DNA from: Mesorhizobium sp. | Lineage (GTDB): Bacteria; Pseudomonadota; Alphaproteobacteria; Rhizobiales; Rhizobiaceae | Length of the DNA: 50,692 bases | Assembly: GCA_019509685.1 (NCBI GenBank) | Contig: JAEKLU010000219.1 | Span: 1-50,692, forward strand | Direction: 5' to 3' | In this document: in pieces, positions 43,114 through 50,692 of the stretch | How the letters are laid out: each line of letters starts with the position of its first letter | Numbering within the stretch: position 1 is the first letter of the stretch | Notes under the pieces: generated by a model | Told to the model about the DNA's origin: nothing | Seen by the model: the letters and a program-made list of their open reading frames with translations, nothing else | The model's database searches: none | Position numbers and translations under genes: made by a program

Positions 43114-44112
43114 ATGAACGCCTTTCCCCTCCCGCTGGATACCTCTCCGATGGAGGCCAGGCTTGCCGATGCGATCCCCCGGGATGAAGGCCGCTGGCAA
43201 TACGAGCTAAAATGGGATGGATTTCGCTGCCTGGCTTTCAAGAGCGATGACACCGTTGACCTGCGCGCCAAATCCGGCAAACCGCTCGGCCGCTATTTTC
43301 CTGAGATTGCGGCCATGTTGCGCGGCCTCAAGCGCGGGCATTTCGTCATCGACGGCGAGATCGTCATCGAGATTGATGGCGAACTTTCCTTCGAGGCGTT
43401 GCAGATGCGTCTTCATCCCGCACAAAGCAGAATCCTCAAACTGAGTTCGCAGACGCCTGCTAAGTTGGTCCTCTTCGACATGCTTGCCAAGCCGGGTGGC
43501 GAGGTCATCACGGGCAAACCGCTTATCGAAAGGCGGCGAGCGATCGAGGATTTCGTGACCGCCTCGAACAGCCCGGGTCTAGGTCTGTCGAAGTGCACAT
43601 ATGACGCGGCGACGGCGGCACGATGGCTAAGCGGCGCCGGCCACGGGTCGACCGATGGTATCGTCGCCAAAAGGCTCGATGACCTTTATCTCTCCGGCGA
43701 ACGTGCGATGGTGAAGATAAAGCCGCGGCGCACCGCCGATTGTGTTGTCGGCGGTTTCCGCTATCTGGCGGACAGTCGTGAGGTCGGCTCACTGCTCCTC
43801 GGTCTCTATGACGACGATGGCAAGCTCGATCATGTCGGCTTCACGTCGACCATCGCCAGGACGGACAGGGGTGCGCTCACACAGCGGCTGGAGGGGCTGC
43901 GGGCTGAGCCGGGGTTCACCGGCAAGGCACCCGGCGGGCCAAGCCGCTGGAGTACCGAGCGCAGCGGGCAATGGGAACCTCTGAAACCTGAACTGGTGGT
44001 GGAGGTTCGTTTCGATCACGTCACCGGCAACCGGTTCCGTCACGGGACCAAACTGGTGCGATGGCGCCCTGACAAGGCGCCAAGGCAATGCACGTTCGAG
44101 CAGATTGAATAG
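43114..44112 (+). CDS. ATP-dependent DNA ligase (LigC/LigD-like)
   Basis: 332 residues from ATG 43114 with GGAGG nine bases upstream; the frame is open to 43024. The nucleotidyltransferase motif I is ELKWDGFR (active Lys), followed by VIDGEIV and the later ligase motifs (GIVAKRLDD, MVKIKPRRTADCVVGG), then an OB-fold domain (TGNRFRHGTKLVRWRPDK). There is no polymerase or nuclease domain, so it is a stand-alone ligase, like the LigC enzymes used in stationary-phase or stress DNA repair. An EcfG-type promoter with 17-base spacing precedes it. It ends about 106 bases before the pyruvate oxidase-like gene. Confidence 0.85.
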   Translation: MNAFPLPLDTSPMEARLADAIPRDEGRWQYELKWDGFRCLAFKSDDTVDLRAKSGKPLGRYFPEIAAMLRGLKRGHFVIDGEIVIEIDGELSFEALQMRLHPAQSRILKLSSQTPAKLVLFDMLAKPGGEVITGKPLIERRRAIEDFVTASNSPGLGLSKCTYDAATAARWLSGAGHGSTDGIVAKRLDDLYLSGERAMVKIKPRRTADCVVGGFRYLADSREVGSLLLGLYDDDGKLDHVGFTSTIARTDRGALTQRLEGLRAEPGFTGKAPGGPSRWSTERSGQWEPLKPELVVEVRFDHVTGNRFRHGTKLVRWRPDKAPRQCTFEQIE

Positions 44113-44164
44113 ATCTCCTCTGACGCGCGCTCTCCAGAAACATGTCACGATTTCTTGTAACGAA

Positions 44165-44189
44165 GGAACCAACTTGGGATTCACCGGTT
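44165..44189 (+). promoter_or_regulatory. EcfG-type promoter for the ThDP-dependent enzyme
   Basis: GGAAC at 44165-44169, 16-base spacer, GGTT at 44186-44189, 29 bases before the ATG at 44219. Confidence 0.65.
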
Positions 44190-44218
44190 CGGACACCATC
44201 CACCGGAGCTATCCCGAC

Positions 44219-45973
44219 ATGGCAAATGCAGCAGAAATACTTGTCGACACACTCATCGCCTGGAATGTCGAGGTCGTGTTCGGCCTGCCGGGAGACGGCA
44301 TAAACGGCGTCATGGAGGCGTTGCGCACCCGGCGCGACAAGATAGCCTTCATTCAGGTCCGGCACGAAGAATCGGCAGCTTTCATGGCATGTGCCTACGC
44401 CAAATGGACGGGAAAGCTGGGAGTATGCCTGGCGACCTCCGGGCCCGGAGGAACACATCTTCTGACCGGCCTCTACGACGCCAAGCTCGATCAGGCGCCG
44501 GTGCTGGCGATCACGGGTATGCAGTTTCATGATCTGATCGAGACATTCACCCAGCAGGATGTCGATCTGACTCGCGTGTTCAACGACGTTTCTGTCTACA
44601 ACGCCCATGTTTCCGATGCCGCGCATATGGAGAATGTCGCCAGCCTCGCCTGCCGGACCGCGCTGGCGCGTAAGGGCGTCGCCCATCTTTCGATCGCCAG
44701 CGACGTGCAGGAGCAGGAAGGCGATCCGTCGAAACGCTCCAAGCGCAATCGCCCCGCGCACACGCCGCAGGACATGTTCACCGGCCACAATATGCCGCTG
44801 GACGTCGAATTGGACAAAGCCGCCGCCATTCTCAACGAGGCCTCGCGCGTGGCGATCCTGGCTGGACGCGGCGCTCTTGGCGCGGCCGCGGAACTCGACC
44901 ATACGGCCCGCCTCCTGCAGGCGCCTGTCGCGAAGGCCTTGCTGGGCAAGGCAGTGCTGCCGGACGATCATCCCCACACGACCGGTGGGATCGGCATTCT
45001 GGGAACCCTTGCTTCGCAGGAGGCGATGGAGACCTGTGACGCTGTGCTGATTGTCGGTTCGACCTTTCCCTATATCGAATATTATCCGAAGCCCGGGCAG
45101 GCCCGTGGCGTTCAGATCGACTGCGATGCGCAGCGGATCGGCTTGCGCTTTCCGGTCGAGGCCGGCCTTGTCGGCGACGCCGCCGAGACCCTACGGGCGC
45201 TCAACCAGCGGCTGACGCAGAAGCCCTCCGGCGAATTTCTGCAGCACTCTCTAGAGACAATGCAGAAATGGCGCGAGATGATGAGGCAGTCCGAAGATGC
45301 GCGAGCGCAACCGTTGAAGCCGCAACTGATTGCCCGTGCGTTCGGACGCAGACTGGCAGACGATACGGTATTGGCCACCGACTCCGGTCAGAACACCGAG
45401 CTTGCCGCCCGCCATGTCGATCTTCGCAGCGGTCAGGCGTTTGGTGTGTCGGGCTCCCTGGCATCGATGTCCTGCGGCCTCGCCTACGCGATCGCCGCCG
45501 GCATTGCATTTCCCGGCCGGCCAGTCGCCGCCATTGTTGGCGATGGTGGCTTTGCCATGCAACTCGGCGAATTCTCGACCGCCGTACGCTACAAGATTCC
45601 GCTGAAGCTTCTGGTCATCAAGAACAACATGCTCAACCAGATCGCCTGGGAGCAGATGATGTTTCTTGGCAACCCGCAATTCGGTTGCGAATTGCAGCCG
45701 ATCGATTTTGCCAAGGCGGCGGAAGCGATGGGTGCAAAGGGCTTTCACATCGAGCGTGCCGACCAGATCGAAACCGTTCTCGACGAGGCTTTCGCCGCTG
45801 ATGGTCCGGTGGTCATCGAAGCCCTGGTCGATGCTTATGAGCCGATGATGCCGCCCAGGATGCCGCCTGACTATGCCAAGAACTTCCGCGAGGCCTTGCC
45901 CGGAACGCCGGGGCATGAATGCATTGAGGAAAATATCGCACGAGAACCGGCGAAATCAATGATGGATGCCTAG
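44219..45973 (+). CDS. Thiamine-diphosphate-dependent oxidase (pyruvate oxidase/PoxB-like)
   Basis: 584 residues from ATG 44219 (GGAG ten bases upstream; the open frame upstream contains the promoter). The N-terminal catalytic Glu is in RHEESAAFMA. The ThDP/Mg motif is GDGGFAMQLGEFSTA ... IKNN near residues 440-470. Central residues show a DHADE/FAD-type domain (GGIGILGT). The family includes pyruvate:quinone oxidoreductase PoxB, acetolactate synthase and glyoxylate carboligase; the ending MPPRMPPDYAKNF is typical of PoxB-like enzymes. It may direct pyruvate to acetate under stress. An EcfG-type promoter lies directly upstream. Confidence 0.8.
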   Translation: MANAAEILVDTLIAWNVEVVFGLPGDGINGVMEALRTRRDKIAFIQVRHEESAAFMACAYAKWTGKLGVCLATSGPGGTHLLTGLYDAKLDQAPVLAITGMQFHDLIETFTQQDVDLTRVFNDVSVYNAHVSDAAHMENVASLACRTALARKGVAHLSIASDVQEQEGDPSKRSKRNRPAHTPQDMFTGHNMPLDVELDKAAAILNEASRVAILAGRGALGAAAELDHTARLLQAPVAKALLGKAVLPDDHPHTTGGIGILGTLASQEAMETCDAVLIVGSTFPYIEYYPKPGQARGVQIDCDAQRIGLRFPVEAGLVGDAAETLRALNQRLTQKPSGEFLQHSLETMQKWREMMRQSEDARAQPLKPQLIARAFGRRLADDTVLATDSGQNTELAARHVDLRSGQAFGVSGSLASMSCGLAYAIAAGIAFPGRPVAAIVGDGGFAMQLGEFSTAVRYKIPLKLLVIKNNMLNQIAWEQMMFLGNPQFGCELQPIDFAKAAEAMGAKGFHIERADQIETVLDEAFAADGPVVIEALVDAYEPMMPPRMPPDYAKNFREALPGTPGHECIEENIAREPAKSMMDA

Positions 45974-46189
45974 TAAAAGAGAGGACCAACAACAGTTCTC
46001 TCTCTGGATGAGCTTCTGGACTGCTGGTTGACTGCTCACCGGATCGTCTGCTTGGCACGCCAGCAAAGGTACCGCGCGGCGTGGGGCATTTCGTTCCGCG
46101 CGAAGTGCCGTGGGCTTTCGCACAAGCGATTCTCGATGTTTTCGGCGTGAGCTGACGGCCAGTCTGGCTGCTACCCTTGTTGAATTTCA

Positions 46190-46516
46190 TTGGATGAGCG
46201 CTGCAGCGCCAGGCTACAGTTTGAACGCGCCGCCAAGCTGGGCGCGGAACCGCCGCTCCTTGCCCGTGGCGTCTATTTCGATCGCTACCGGCTCACGGCT
46301 GAGCCAGACAGGACGCGCTCGCTGAAGGAATTCTCTCAGCACTTCTCCGAGGAATTGAAGTCTATCCGCCCCGTCGACCCGGGGACGCGGCACGCTCGGT
46401 GTTTTCGAGTGCTCACGCGACACATCGATTTTGGCCAATCGACGAAGGTGCGCGATAGCCTCCCGAAGGAAATTCAGGCGCTCTTCAGGCGCTCTGGCCT
46501 GAAAGCCCCGGCGTGA
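46190..46516 (+). pseudogene. C-terminal remnant of a DUF2267 protein
   Basis: An open frame from TTG 46190. Its residues LLARGVYFDRYRLTAEPDRT and LTRHIDFGQSTKVRDSLPKE match the second half of DUF2267 proteins (RGxYxxxW ... VRxALPxExRAL). The first half of the family is not found in frame upstream, so the gene appears truncated or frameshifted. Many bacteria use DUF2267 proteins in stress operons. The remnant has no convincing Shine-Dalgarno or promoter. A long antisense frame overlaps (46214-46588), which I rejected. It is judged a probable pseudogene, but a short functional variant is possible. Confidence 0.5.
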
Positions 46517-46615
46517 AGTGAGAAGGAGCCGGCGGCTAGAAACAGCTACCGGGTAGTTGGGAGAACCAAAGTCCGCGCTCTGCGACACCGCTGGCCGTGG
46601 CAGTTGGAGTTACGG

Positions 46616-46930
46616 TCACCTCTTGACATAGGCGCCAGGCTGCCGGCCATCCTTGGGAGCCTTGGCGTCTTTTGAGTGCTCGGCGACGGACGGACCGGCC
46701 CCTGACGTCTTTTCAGTCGCCGGACTCGGAGTAGCCGGCTTTGGCGGGTTTTGTCCTTCCGACTGGCGGGTCTTGTCTTCCACTTCCCCCATCCGCCGGG
46801 TCAATCCCATTCCCCCGGCGGGCCTCCTGTTGCCTGCTGCCGCCTGGGAGAACTCATCAGCGGCGTCAGCGCCGGTTTTGGCAGGATACTTCGTCGCGCC
46901 GGTTTCGTAGCGGGGCTCGTTCTTGGTCAT
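46616..46930 (-). CDS. Hydrophilic low-complexity stress protein, 104 aa
   Basis: The start is ATG 46928-46930 (GGAG upstream). MTKNEPRYETGATKYPAKTG begins a Pro/Ala/Thr/Lys-rich, highly hydrophilic and disordered protein with the mid segment MGLTRRMGEVEDKTRQSEGQ. There is no signal. A minus-strand EcfG-type promoter lies at 46957-46981, about 27 bases before the ATG. The composition is that of small hydrophilins or LEA-like proteins. Function unknown. Confidence 0.65.
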   Translation of the reverse strand: MTKNEPRYETGATKYPAKTGADAADEFSQAAAGNRRPAGGMGLTRRMGEVEDKTRQSEGQNPPKPATPSPATEKTSGAGPSVAEHSKDAKAPKDGRQPGAYVKR

Positions 46931-46956
46931 GACATATCTCCGATTGCATGACGGTA

Positions 46957-46981
46957 AACATTTCCGCGGTGTGCGAGTTCC
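46957..46981 (-). promoter_or_regulatory. EcfG-type promoter for the 104-aa hydrophilic protein
   Basis: Minus strand GGAAC (46981-46977), 16-base spacer, TGTT (46960-46957), 27 bases before the ATG at 46930. Confidence 0.55.
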
Positions 46982-47175
46982 ACTTCGCTGTCCGGTGCCT
47001 GCGGATTTTACAACGAGACGCCCGCAAATCGGCCGCGACTCATCGAAATATCGTTCTGCTGTGCCTGCTGCCACTTCTGCGCCTTTCGCGCGTTGAGATG
47101 GGTTCAACGGATGCGGCGTGCGATGGATCGCAATCAGACAACCCTGGAGCTCTCGCCTGATGACGGATACGCATC

Positions 47176-48054
47176 ATGAGCTTCGAGGCACTCTTCTCGA
47201 CCTCTATCTGTTATGGCAACGGCGCGCCGGAAGCCGGCTGGACGCTAGCCCTTCCCATCACGCTGCCGCTCGCTGCAACCGTGTCGCTCTATATCGCAGG
47301 CGCCATCCGGCTCTGGCGGCGGAGCGGACGCGGACGTTCTTTGCTATCGCGGCAGGCTTTGCTGTTTATCGCCGGCTGGGCCGTGCTGGCATTCGCACTG
47401 GTAAGCCCGTTGCATGCGTTGGGCGAAGGTGTGTTTGCCGCGCACATGATCGAACACGAATTGCTGATGGCGGTCGCGGCGCCTCTGCTGGTCGCCTCCC
47501 GCCCGACGGCGGCGATGATGTGGGCGCTGCCGGCGCGACTGCGTCAGACGTTCGCAGCGGCCGGGCACGCGGATGTGCTCCAAGTGATCTGGACGTTCAT
47601 TAGCCGTCCCGTTGTCGCGACCGTCCTGCACGGAGCCGCGATATGGGTTTGGCATGTCCCGGCGCTGTTCGAGGCTGCTCTCCAGCAGGGTGCCCTGCAC
47701 TATGCCCAGCATGCGAGTTTCCTCGGCACCGGGCTTTTGTTCTGGTGGGTGCTGCTGCCTCGCCGTGGCCGCGAGCATGACAGTGGCAACGCGGTCATGC
47801 ACCTGTTCTTCACCTCGCTGCACACCGGCCTCCTTGGAGCATTGCTCGTGGTCTCGCCCAGGCTCTGGTACCCGGAAAATGCGATCGGCTCGAAATTATG
47901 GGGGTTGAGCCCGCTTGAGGACCAGCAGCTTGCTGGCTTGATGATGTGGATCCCCGCCGGCCTGATCTATGGCGGAGCCGCGCTCCTCCTGGCTGCTTTG
48001 TGGATCCGATCAAGCGGGCGGCGACAAGCTTCGCACGACCTGCGCGTCATCTAG
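47176..48054 (+). CDS. ctaG: Cytochrome c oxidase assembly protein, CtaG (caa3-type)
   Basis: 292 residues, seven predicted membrane spans, with histidines in AAHMIEHELLMAV, WHVPALFEAA and LHYAQHASFLG. These are conserved in the caa3_CtaG family, the membrane factor of Bacillus-type caa3 oxidase copper assembly (unrelated to the Cox11-type CtaG of mitochondria-like oxidases). It lies upstream of subunits II and I and reads in the same direction, so it probably forms an operon with them. The ATG is at 47176. No stress-type promoter was found upstream. Confidence 0.8.
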   Translation: MSFEALFSTSICYGNGAPEAGWTLALPITLPLAATVSLYIAGAIRLWRRSGRGRSLLSRQALLFIAGWAVLAFALVSPLHALGEGVFAAHMIEHELLMAVAAPLLVASRPTAAMMWALPARLRQTFAAAGHADVLQVIWTFISRPVVATVLHGAAIWVWHVPALFEAALQQGALHYAQHASFLGTGLLFWWVLLPRRGREHDSGNAVMHLFFTSLHTGLLGALLVVSPRLWYPENAIGSKLWGLSPLEDQQLAGLMMWIPAGLIYGGAALLLAALWIRSSGRRQASHDLRVI

Positions 48055-48194
48055 GGCCGCGCCTCCGCCACTAAAGAACGCGCCGCCCTTGGCCACAAAT
48101 GCGTCGTCGCATGGTTCGCATCGTTTTCGCGTGCGGACTGGCATCCTTTTGCAACAAGCAGCGTTATTGGCTTGGCAACGATGGTGGATCCTTC

Positions 48195-49346
48195 ATGGCA
48201 AGGTGCATGAGTCCGTTGATCCGCTTTCGCAGGCGGGCACGACCGCCAATATCTGCCGGCTTTGCGGGCCCAGTTGAAATCTCGCTCAGCGGTCGTCTAG
48301 CCAGCATCGCTCCGGCGAAGACCTCGTGTCAAAAAAAAGGTTTTGGATGGACCAGCACAGCGCCGACGCTGGCGTTGTCGGGATGTGGCGAGTGGCAATC
48401 CGCGCTCCACGTAAATGGTGAGAATGCCCGAAGGATACTTGATCTCATCTGGTACTTTGGCGTGGTTGCGGCGTTTACATGGCTGCTTGTCATGCTGGTC
48501 CTTGTGGCAGCACTTTTCCGTCATCGCGTGACCGAGACAGCGCGCTCTCCGCTTGGGATCGACCCGTATCAGGAACGCCGACTTGGCCGTGCTGTCGGAA
48601 GCAGTACTGCGTTGACCGTTCTGGTGCTCATCATATTGACGACAGCAAGCTTTTTCGCGGGCAAGTCCATCGCTTCGCTGAGCGGGACGGAAACGCTGAC
48701 CGTGCGGATAACCGGGCATCAATGGTGGTGGGAGGTACGGTATCCAAAAGGCGATCCGTCACAATCGATCATTACGGCAAATGAAATCCATGTTCCTGTT
48801 GGCGAACCGGTCAAGGTCGAACTCGATTCGCCCGATGTCATTCACAGCTTCTGGGTGCCAAGCCTCGCCGGCAAACGGGATCTCATTCCGGGCCGGCCAA
48901 GCGAACTCACGCTTATTGCCGACAAGCCCGGCATCTATCGTGGCCAGTGCGCCGAATTCTGCGGCTACCAGCATGCACATATGGCGATCACCGTCGTCGC
49001 GGAAAGCCGCCAAGAGTTCAATGCTTGGCGATCCGGACAGGAGGCCGCAGCGCTTGCGCCTGCCGGTCAAGAAGAGCGCCGCGGCAAGCAGGCTTTTCTT
49101 TCCACGGGCTGCGGGCTCTGCCACACGATAAGGGGCACACCGGCCAGCGGGACGGTTGGGCCTGATCTTACCCATCTCGCAAGCCGACGCGCACTGGCCG
49201 CGGACACCCTGGCCATGACCCCCGGCGCCCTTGCCGCCTGGATTGCCGACCCGCAGTCGATGAAGCCCGGGGCAAAGATGCCGCGCATCGACCTCAGCGC
49301 CGACGACCTCAACGCAGTCACAGTCTATCTCGGAAGCCTCCGATGA
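48195..49346 (+). CDS. ctaC: Cytochrome c oxidase subunit II with C-terminal cytochrome c (caa3-type)
   Basis: 383 residues if begun at ATG 48195. A lipobox (LALSGCGEW) is followed by two membrane spans, the periplasmic CuA domain (HQWWWEVRY, then CAEFCGYQHAHM) and a fused cytochrome c domain with heme motif CGLCH and distal Met (PGAKMPRID). The natural lipoprotein start is puzzling: no in-frame start lies close to the lipobox. The sequence GTG TCA then A8 at 48326-48337 reads into an almost perfect signal peptide only if one A is removed. The true N-terminus may depend on that A8 tract (frameshift or sequencing error). It overlaps subunit I by four bases. Confidence 0.8.
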   Translation: MARCMSPLIRFRRRARPPISAGFAGPVEISLSGRLASIAPAKTSCQKKGFGWTSTAPTLALSGCGEWQSALHVNGENARRILDLIWYFGVVAAFTWLLVMLVLVAALFRHRVTETARSPLGIDPYQERRLGRAVGSSTALTVLVLIILTTASFFAGKSIASLSGTETLTVRITGHQWWWEVRYPKGDPSQSIITANEIHVPVGEPVKVELDSPDVIHSFWVPSLAGKRDLIPGRPSELTLIADKPGIYRGQCAEFCGYQHAHMAITVVAESRQEFNAWRSGQEAAALAPAGQEERRGKQAFLSTGCGLCHTIRGTPASGTVGPDLTHLASRRALAADTLAMTPGALAAWIADPQSMKPGAKMPRIDLSADDLNAVTVYLGSLR

Positions 49347-50692
49347 GCGGCACGGCGGGGAAGACAGCCACGCAGGAGCGGCCGGAACTGAAAGGCATAC
49401 GCGACACCGGCCTCGTGGAGGTGAGGCTGCGTGCCTTTCTGGCGCATGCCTGGCGAACGCCAAAAGGCATTTATGGCTGGTTGGTCACGGTCGACCATAA
49501 GCTGATTGGACGGCGCTATATCGTGACGGCTTTCCTGTTTCTCATCCTTGCAGGTCTGTCAGCGCTCGCCATGCGTTTCCAGCTTGCCCAGCCCGAGGCC
49601 AACCACATCGGTCCCGACCTCTACAACCAGCTCTTCACCATGCACGGCACGACCATGATGTTTCTGTTCGCCGTGCCGGTGATGGAGGCGTTTGCCATCT
49701 ACCTGGTGCCGCTGATGATCGGCACCCGCAACGTCGCCTTCCCGCGGCTCAACGCCTTCAGCTACTGGGTCTATCTTTCTGGCGGGCTGATGATCTGGAT
49801 CGCCTTTGCCTTCGAAACCGGCGCGGATGCCGGCTGGTTTTCCTATGTGCCGCTCGCCGGGCCCGAATACGGCATCGGCAAGCGCCCGGATTTCTGGGCA
49901 CAGATGGTGACGTACACCGAAGTGTCCGCGCTCGCGGTCGCGGTCGAGATCATCGCGACGGTGTTCAAACAACGCGCGCCAGGCATGTCGCTCGACCGAA
50001 TCCCGCTCTACGTCTGGTCGGTCCTCGTCACGGCTTTCGTCATCCTTTTCGCCATGCCCGCCGTGATGGTGTCGAGCACGATGCTGATCCTCGACCGGCT
50101 GGTCGGCACGAAGTTCTTCGATCCCTCGGCCGGAGGCGATGCACTGCTCTGGCAGCACCTGTTCTGGTTCTTCGGCCACCCCGAGGTCTACATCATCTTC
50201 ATTCCGGCAACCGGTTTCGTCTCCGCGATTCTGCCGACCTTCGTCCGCCGGCCGGTCTTCGGCTATCTCGGGATCGTGCTGTCGCTGATCGCGATCGGCT
50301 TTCTTTCCTTTGGGCTGTGGGTGCACCACATGTTCGCCACCGGTCTGCCGCAGCTCGGCGAGAGCTTCTTCACCGCTTCCTCGATGATGATCGCCATTCC
50401 AAGCGGAATTCAGATCTTCTGCTGGATTGCGACGATCTGGGGCGGCCGTCCGATTTTCGCCACCCCGATGCTTTTCGTGCTCGGCTTCATCTTCACCTTC
50501 GTGATCGGCGGCCTGACCGGGGTCATGGTCGCATCGGTGCCGCTCGACCTGCAGGTGCACGATACTTATTTCGTGGTTGCCCATTTCCACTATGTGCTGG
50601 TCGGCGGCGCCGTCTTCCCGCTGCTCGGCGCCGTCTATTACTGGTTTCCAAAGATCACAGGCCGCATGCTGTCCGAGCGGCTCGGCCGCTGG
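49343..50692 (+). CDS. ctaD: Cytochrome c oxidase subunit I (partial, runs off the end)
   Basis: 450 residues visible, beginning at ATG 49343 in a four-base overlap with subunit II. Heme a and CuB ligand regions are seen: FTMHGTTMMFLF carries the first heme His; WFFGHPEVYIIFIPATGFVS gives the CuB His and cross-linked Tyr; GLWVHHMFATGLP supplies the CuB His pair; and YFVVAHFHYVLVGG supplies the heme a3 and heme a His. About twelve membrane spans are expected. It is cut by the window end at 50692, so its full length, including a possible fused subunit III, is not known. The long antisense frame 49559-50590 is not a gene. Confidence 0.9.
   Translation, partial: MSGTAGKTATQERPELKGIRDTGLVEVRLRAFLAHAWRTPKGIYGWLVTVDHKLIGRRYIVTAFLFLILAGLSALAMRFQLAQPEANHIGPDLYNQLFTMHGTTMMFLFAVPVMEAFAIYLVPLMIGTRNVAFPRLNAFSYWVYLSGGLMIWIAFAFETGADAGWFSYVPLAGPEYGIGKRPDFWAQMVTYTEVSALAVAVEIIATVFKQRAPGMSLDRIPLYVWSVLVTAFVILFAMPAVMVSSTMLILDRLVGTKFFDPSAGGDALLWQHLFWFFGHPEVYIIFIPATGFVSAILPTFVRRPVFGYLGIVLSLIAIGFLSFGLWVHHMFATGLPQLGESFFTASSMMIAIPSGIQIFCWIATIWGGRPIFATPMLFVLGFIFTFVIGGLTGVMVASVPLDLQVHDTYFVVAHFHYVLVGGAVFPLLGAVYYWFPKITGRMLSERLGRW

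Noticed and set aside
45974..46010. Possible terminator AGAGAG ... CTCTCT after the pyruvate oxidase-like gene
   Set aside because: The stem is short and AT/GA-rich, with no U run.
46214..46588. 124-codon minus-strand open frame
   Set aside because: Overlaps the DUF2267 remnant and lacks its own family or Shine-Dalgarno.
49559..50590. 343-codon minus-strand open frame
   Set aside because: Antisense to cytochrome oxidase subunit I; composition is His/Glu/Asp-rich as expected of a shadow frame.
1..50692. tRNA, rRNA, CRISPR repeats, IS ends and transposases
   Set aside because: I looked for cloverleaf-like segments, regularly spaced repeats, transposase motifs and terminal repeats and saw none.

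Overview
The window is GC-rich alphaproteobacterial DNA, most likely from a member of the Rhizobiales close to Mesorhizobium. The evidence is the general stress response (GSR) gene set, the EcfG-type sigma factor with its promoter motif, the style of the small rhizobial stress proteins, and the caa3-type oxidase genes. I saw no rRNA, tRNA, CRISPR array or insertion sequence. The species call is an inference.

Layout. 1-4.3 kb: a minus-strand operon (lipoprotein, atypical Nramp transporter, two PRC-barrel proteins) and several small genes. 4.4-10.2 kb: an FdhF/YdeP-type molybdenum oxidoreductase, a lipoprotein/small-protein pair, an SDR, a zinc alcohol dehydrogenase, and an intergenic region that may encode a small RNA. 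10.2-14.6 kb: a signalling island with a CheB-CheR-PAS-HWE kinase and a single-domain receiver, divergent from a NepR-like protein and a receiver fused to a sigma-region-2-like domain. 14.6-16.1 kb: an exported SDR and a small stress protein. 16.3-36.9 kb: a large biosynthetic cluster with overlapping genes in two plus-strand runs (16.3-25.5 and 27.5-36.9 kb), split by a minus-strand PRTase/APH-like gene. It holds sugar epimerases, a B12-type radical SAM enzyme, six glycosyltransferases (four of them one paralogous CgeB-like family), a UDP-glucuronate decarboxylase, inositol-3-phosphate synthase, a phosphatase, a nucleotidyltransferase, two methyltransferases, a glycosidase with its barrel in permuted order, a PIG-L deacetylase and a FemAB/GNAT-like acyltransferase. 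37-46.9 kb: a second NepR-like gene, the EcfG sigma factor, a large catalase, a second atypical Nramp protein, a LysE exporter, an ATP-dependent DNA ligase and a pyruvate oxidase-like enzyme. 47.2 kb to the end: CtaG and subunits II and I of a cytochrome c oxidase, subunit I running off the window.

What ties it together. Reading both strands by eye I found sixteen matches to the EcfG promoter pattern GGAAC-N16/17-NGTT, nearly all just upstream of a gene and pointing into it. They precede the Mo-oxidoreductase, an SDR, the NepR-like/receiver pair, both halves of the glycan cluster, the catalase, the ligase, the pyruvate oxidase-like gene and many small genes. About 1.5 matches would be expected by chance. 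The window therefore looks like a general stress response island: regulators, their sigma factor, protective enzymes and an undescribed stress-induced inositol/glycan pathway. The two most unusual items are the NepR-like plus receiver-sigma2 module at 13.8-14.6 kb and the glycan cluster itself.
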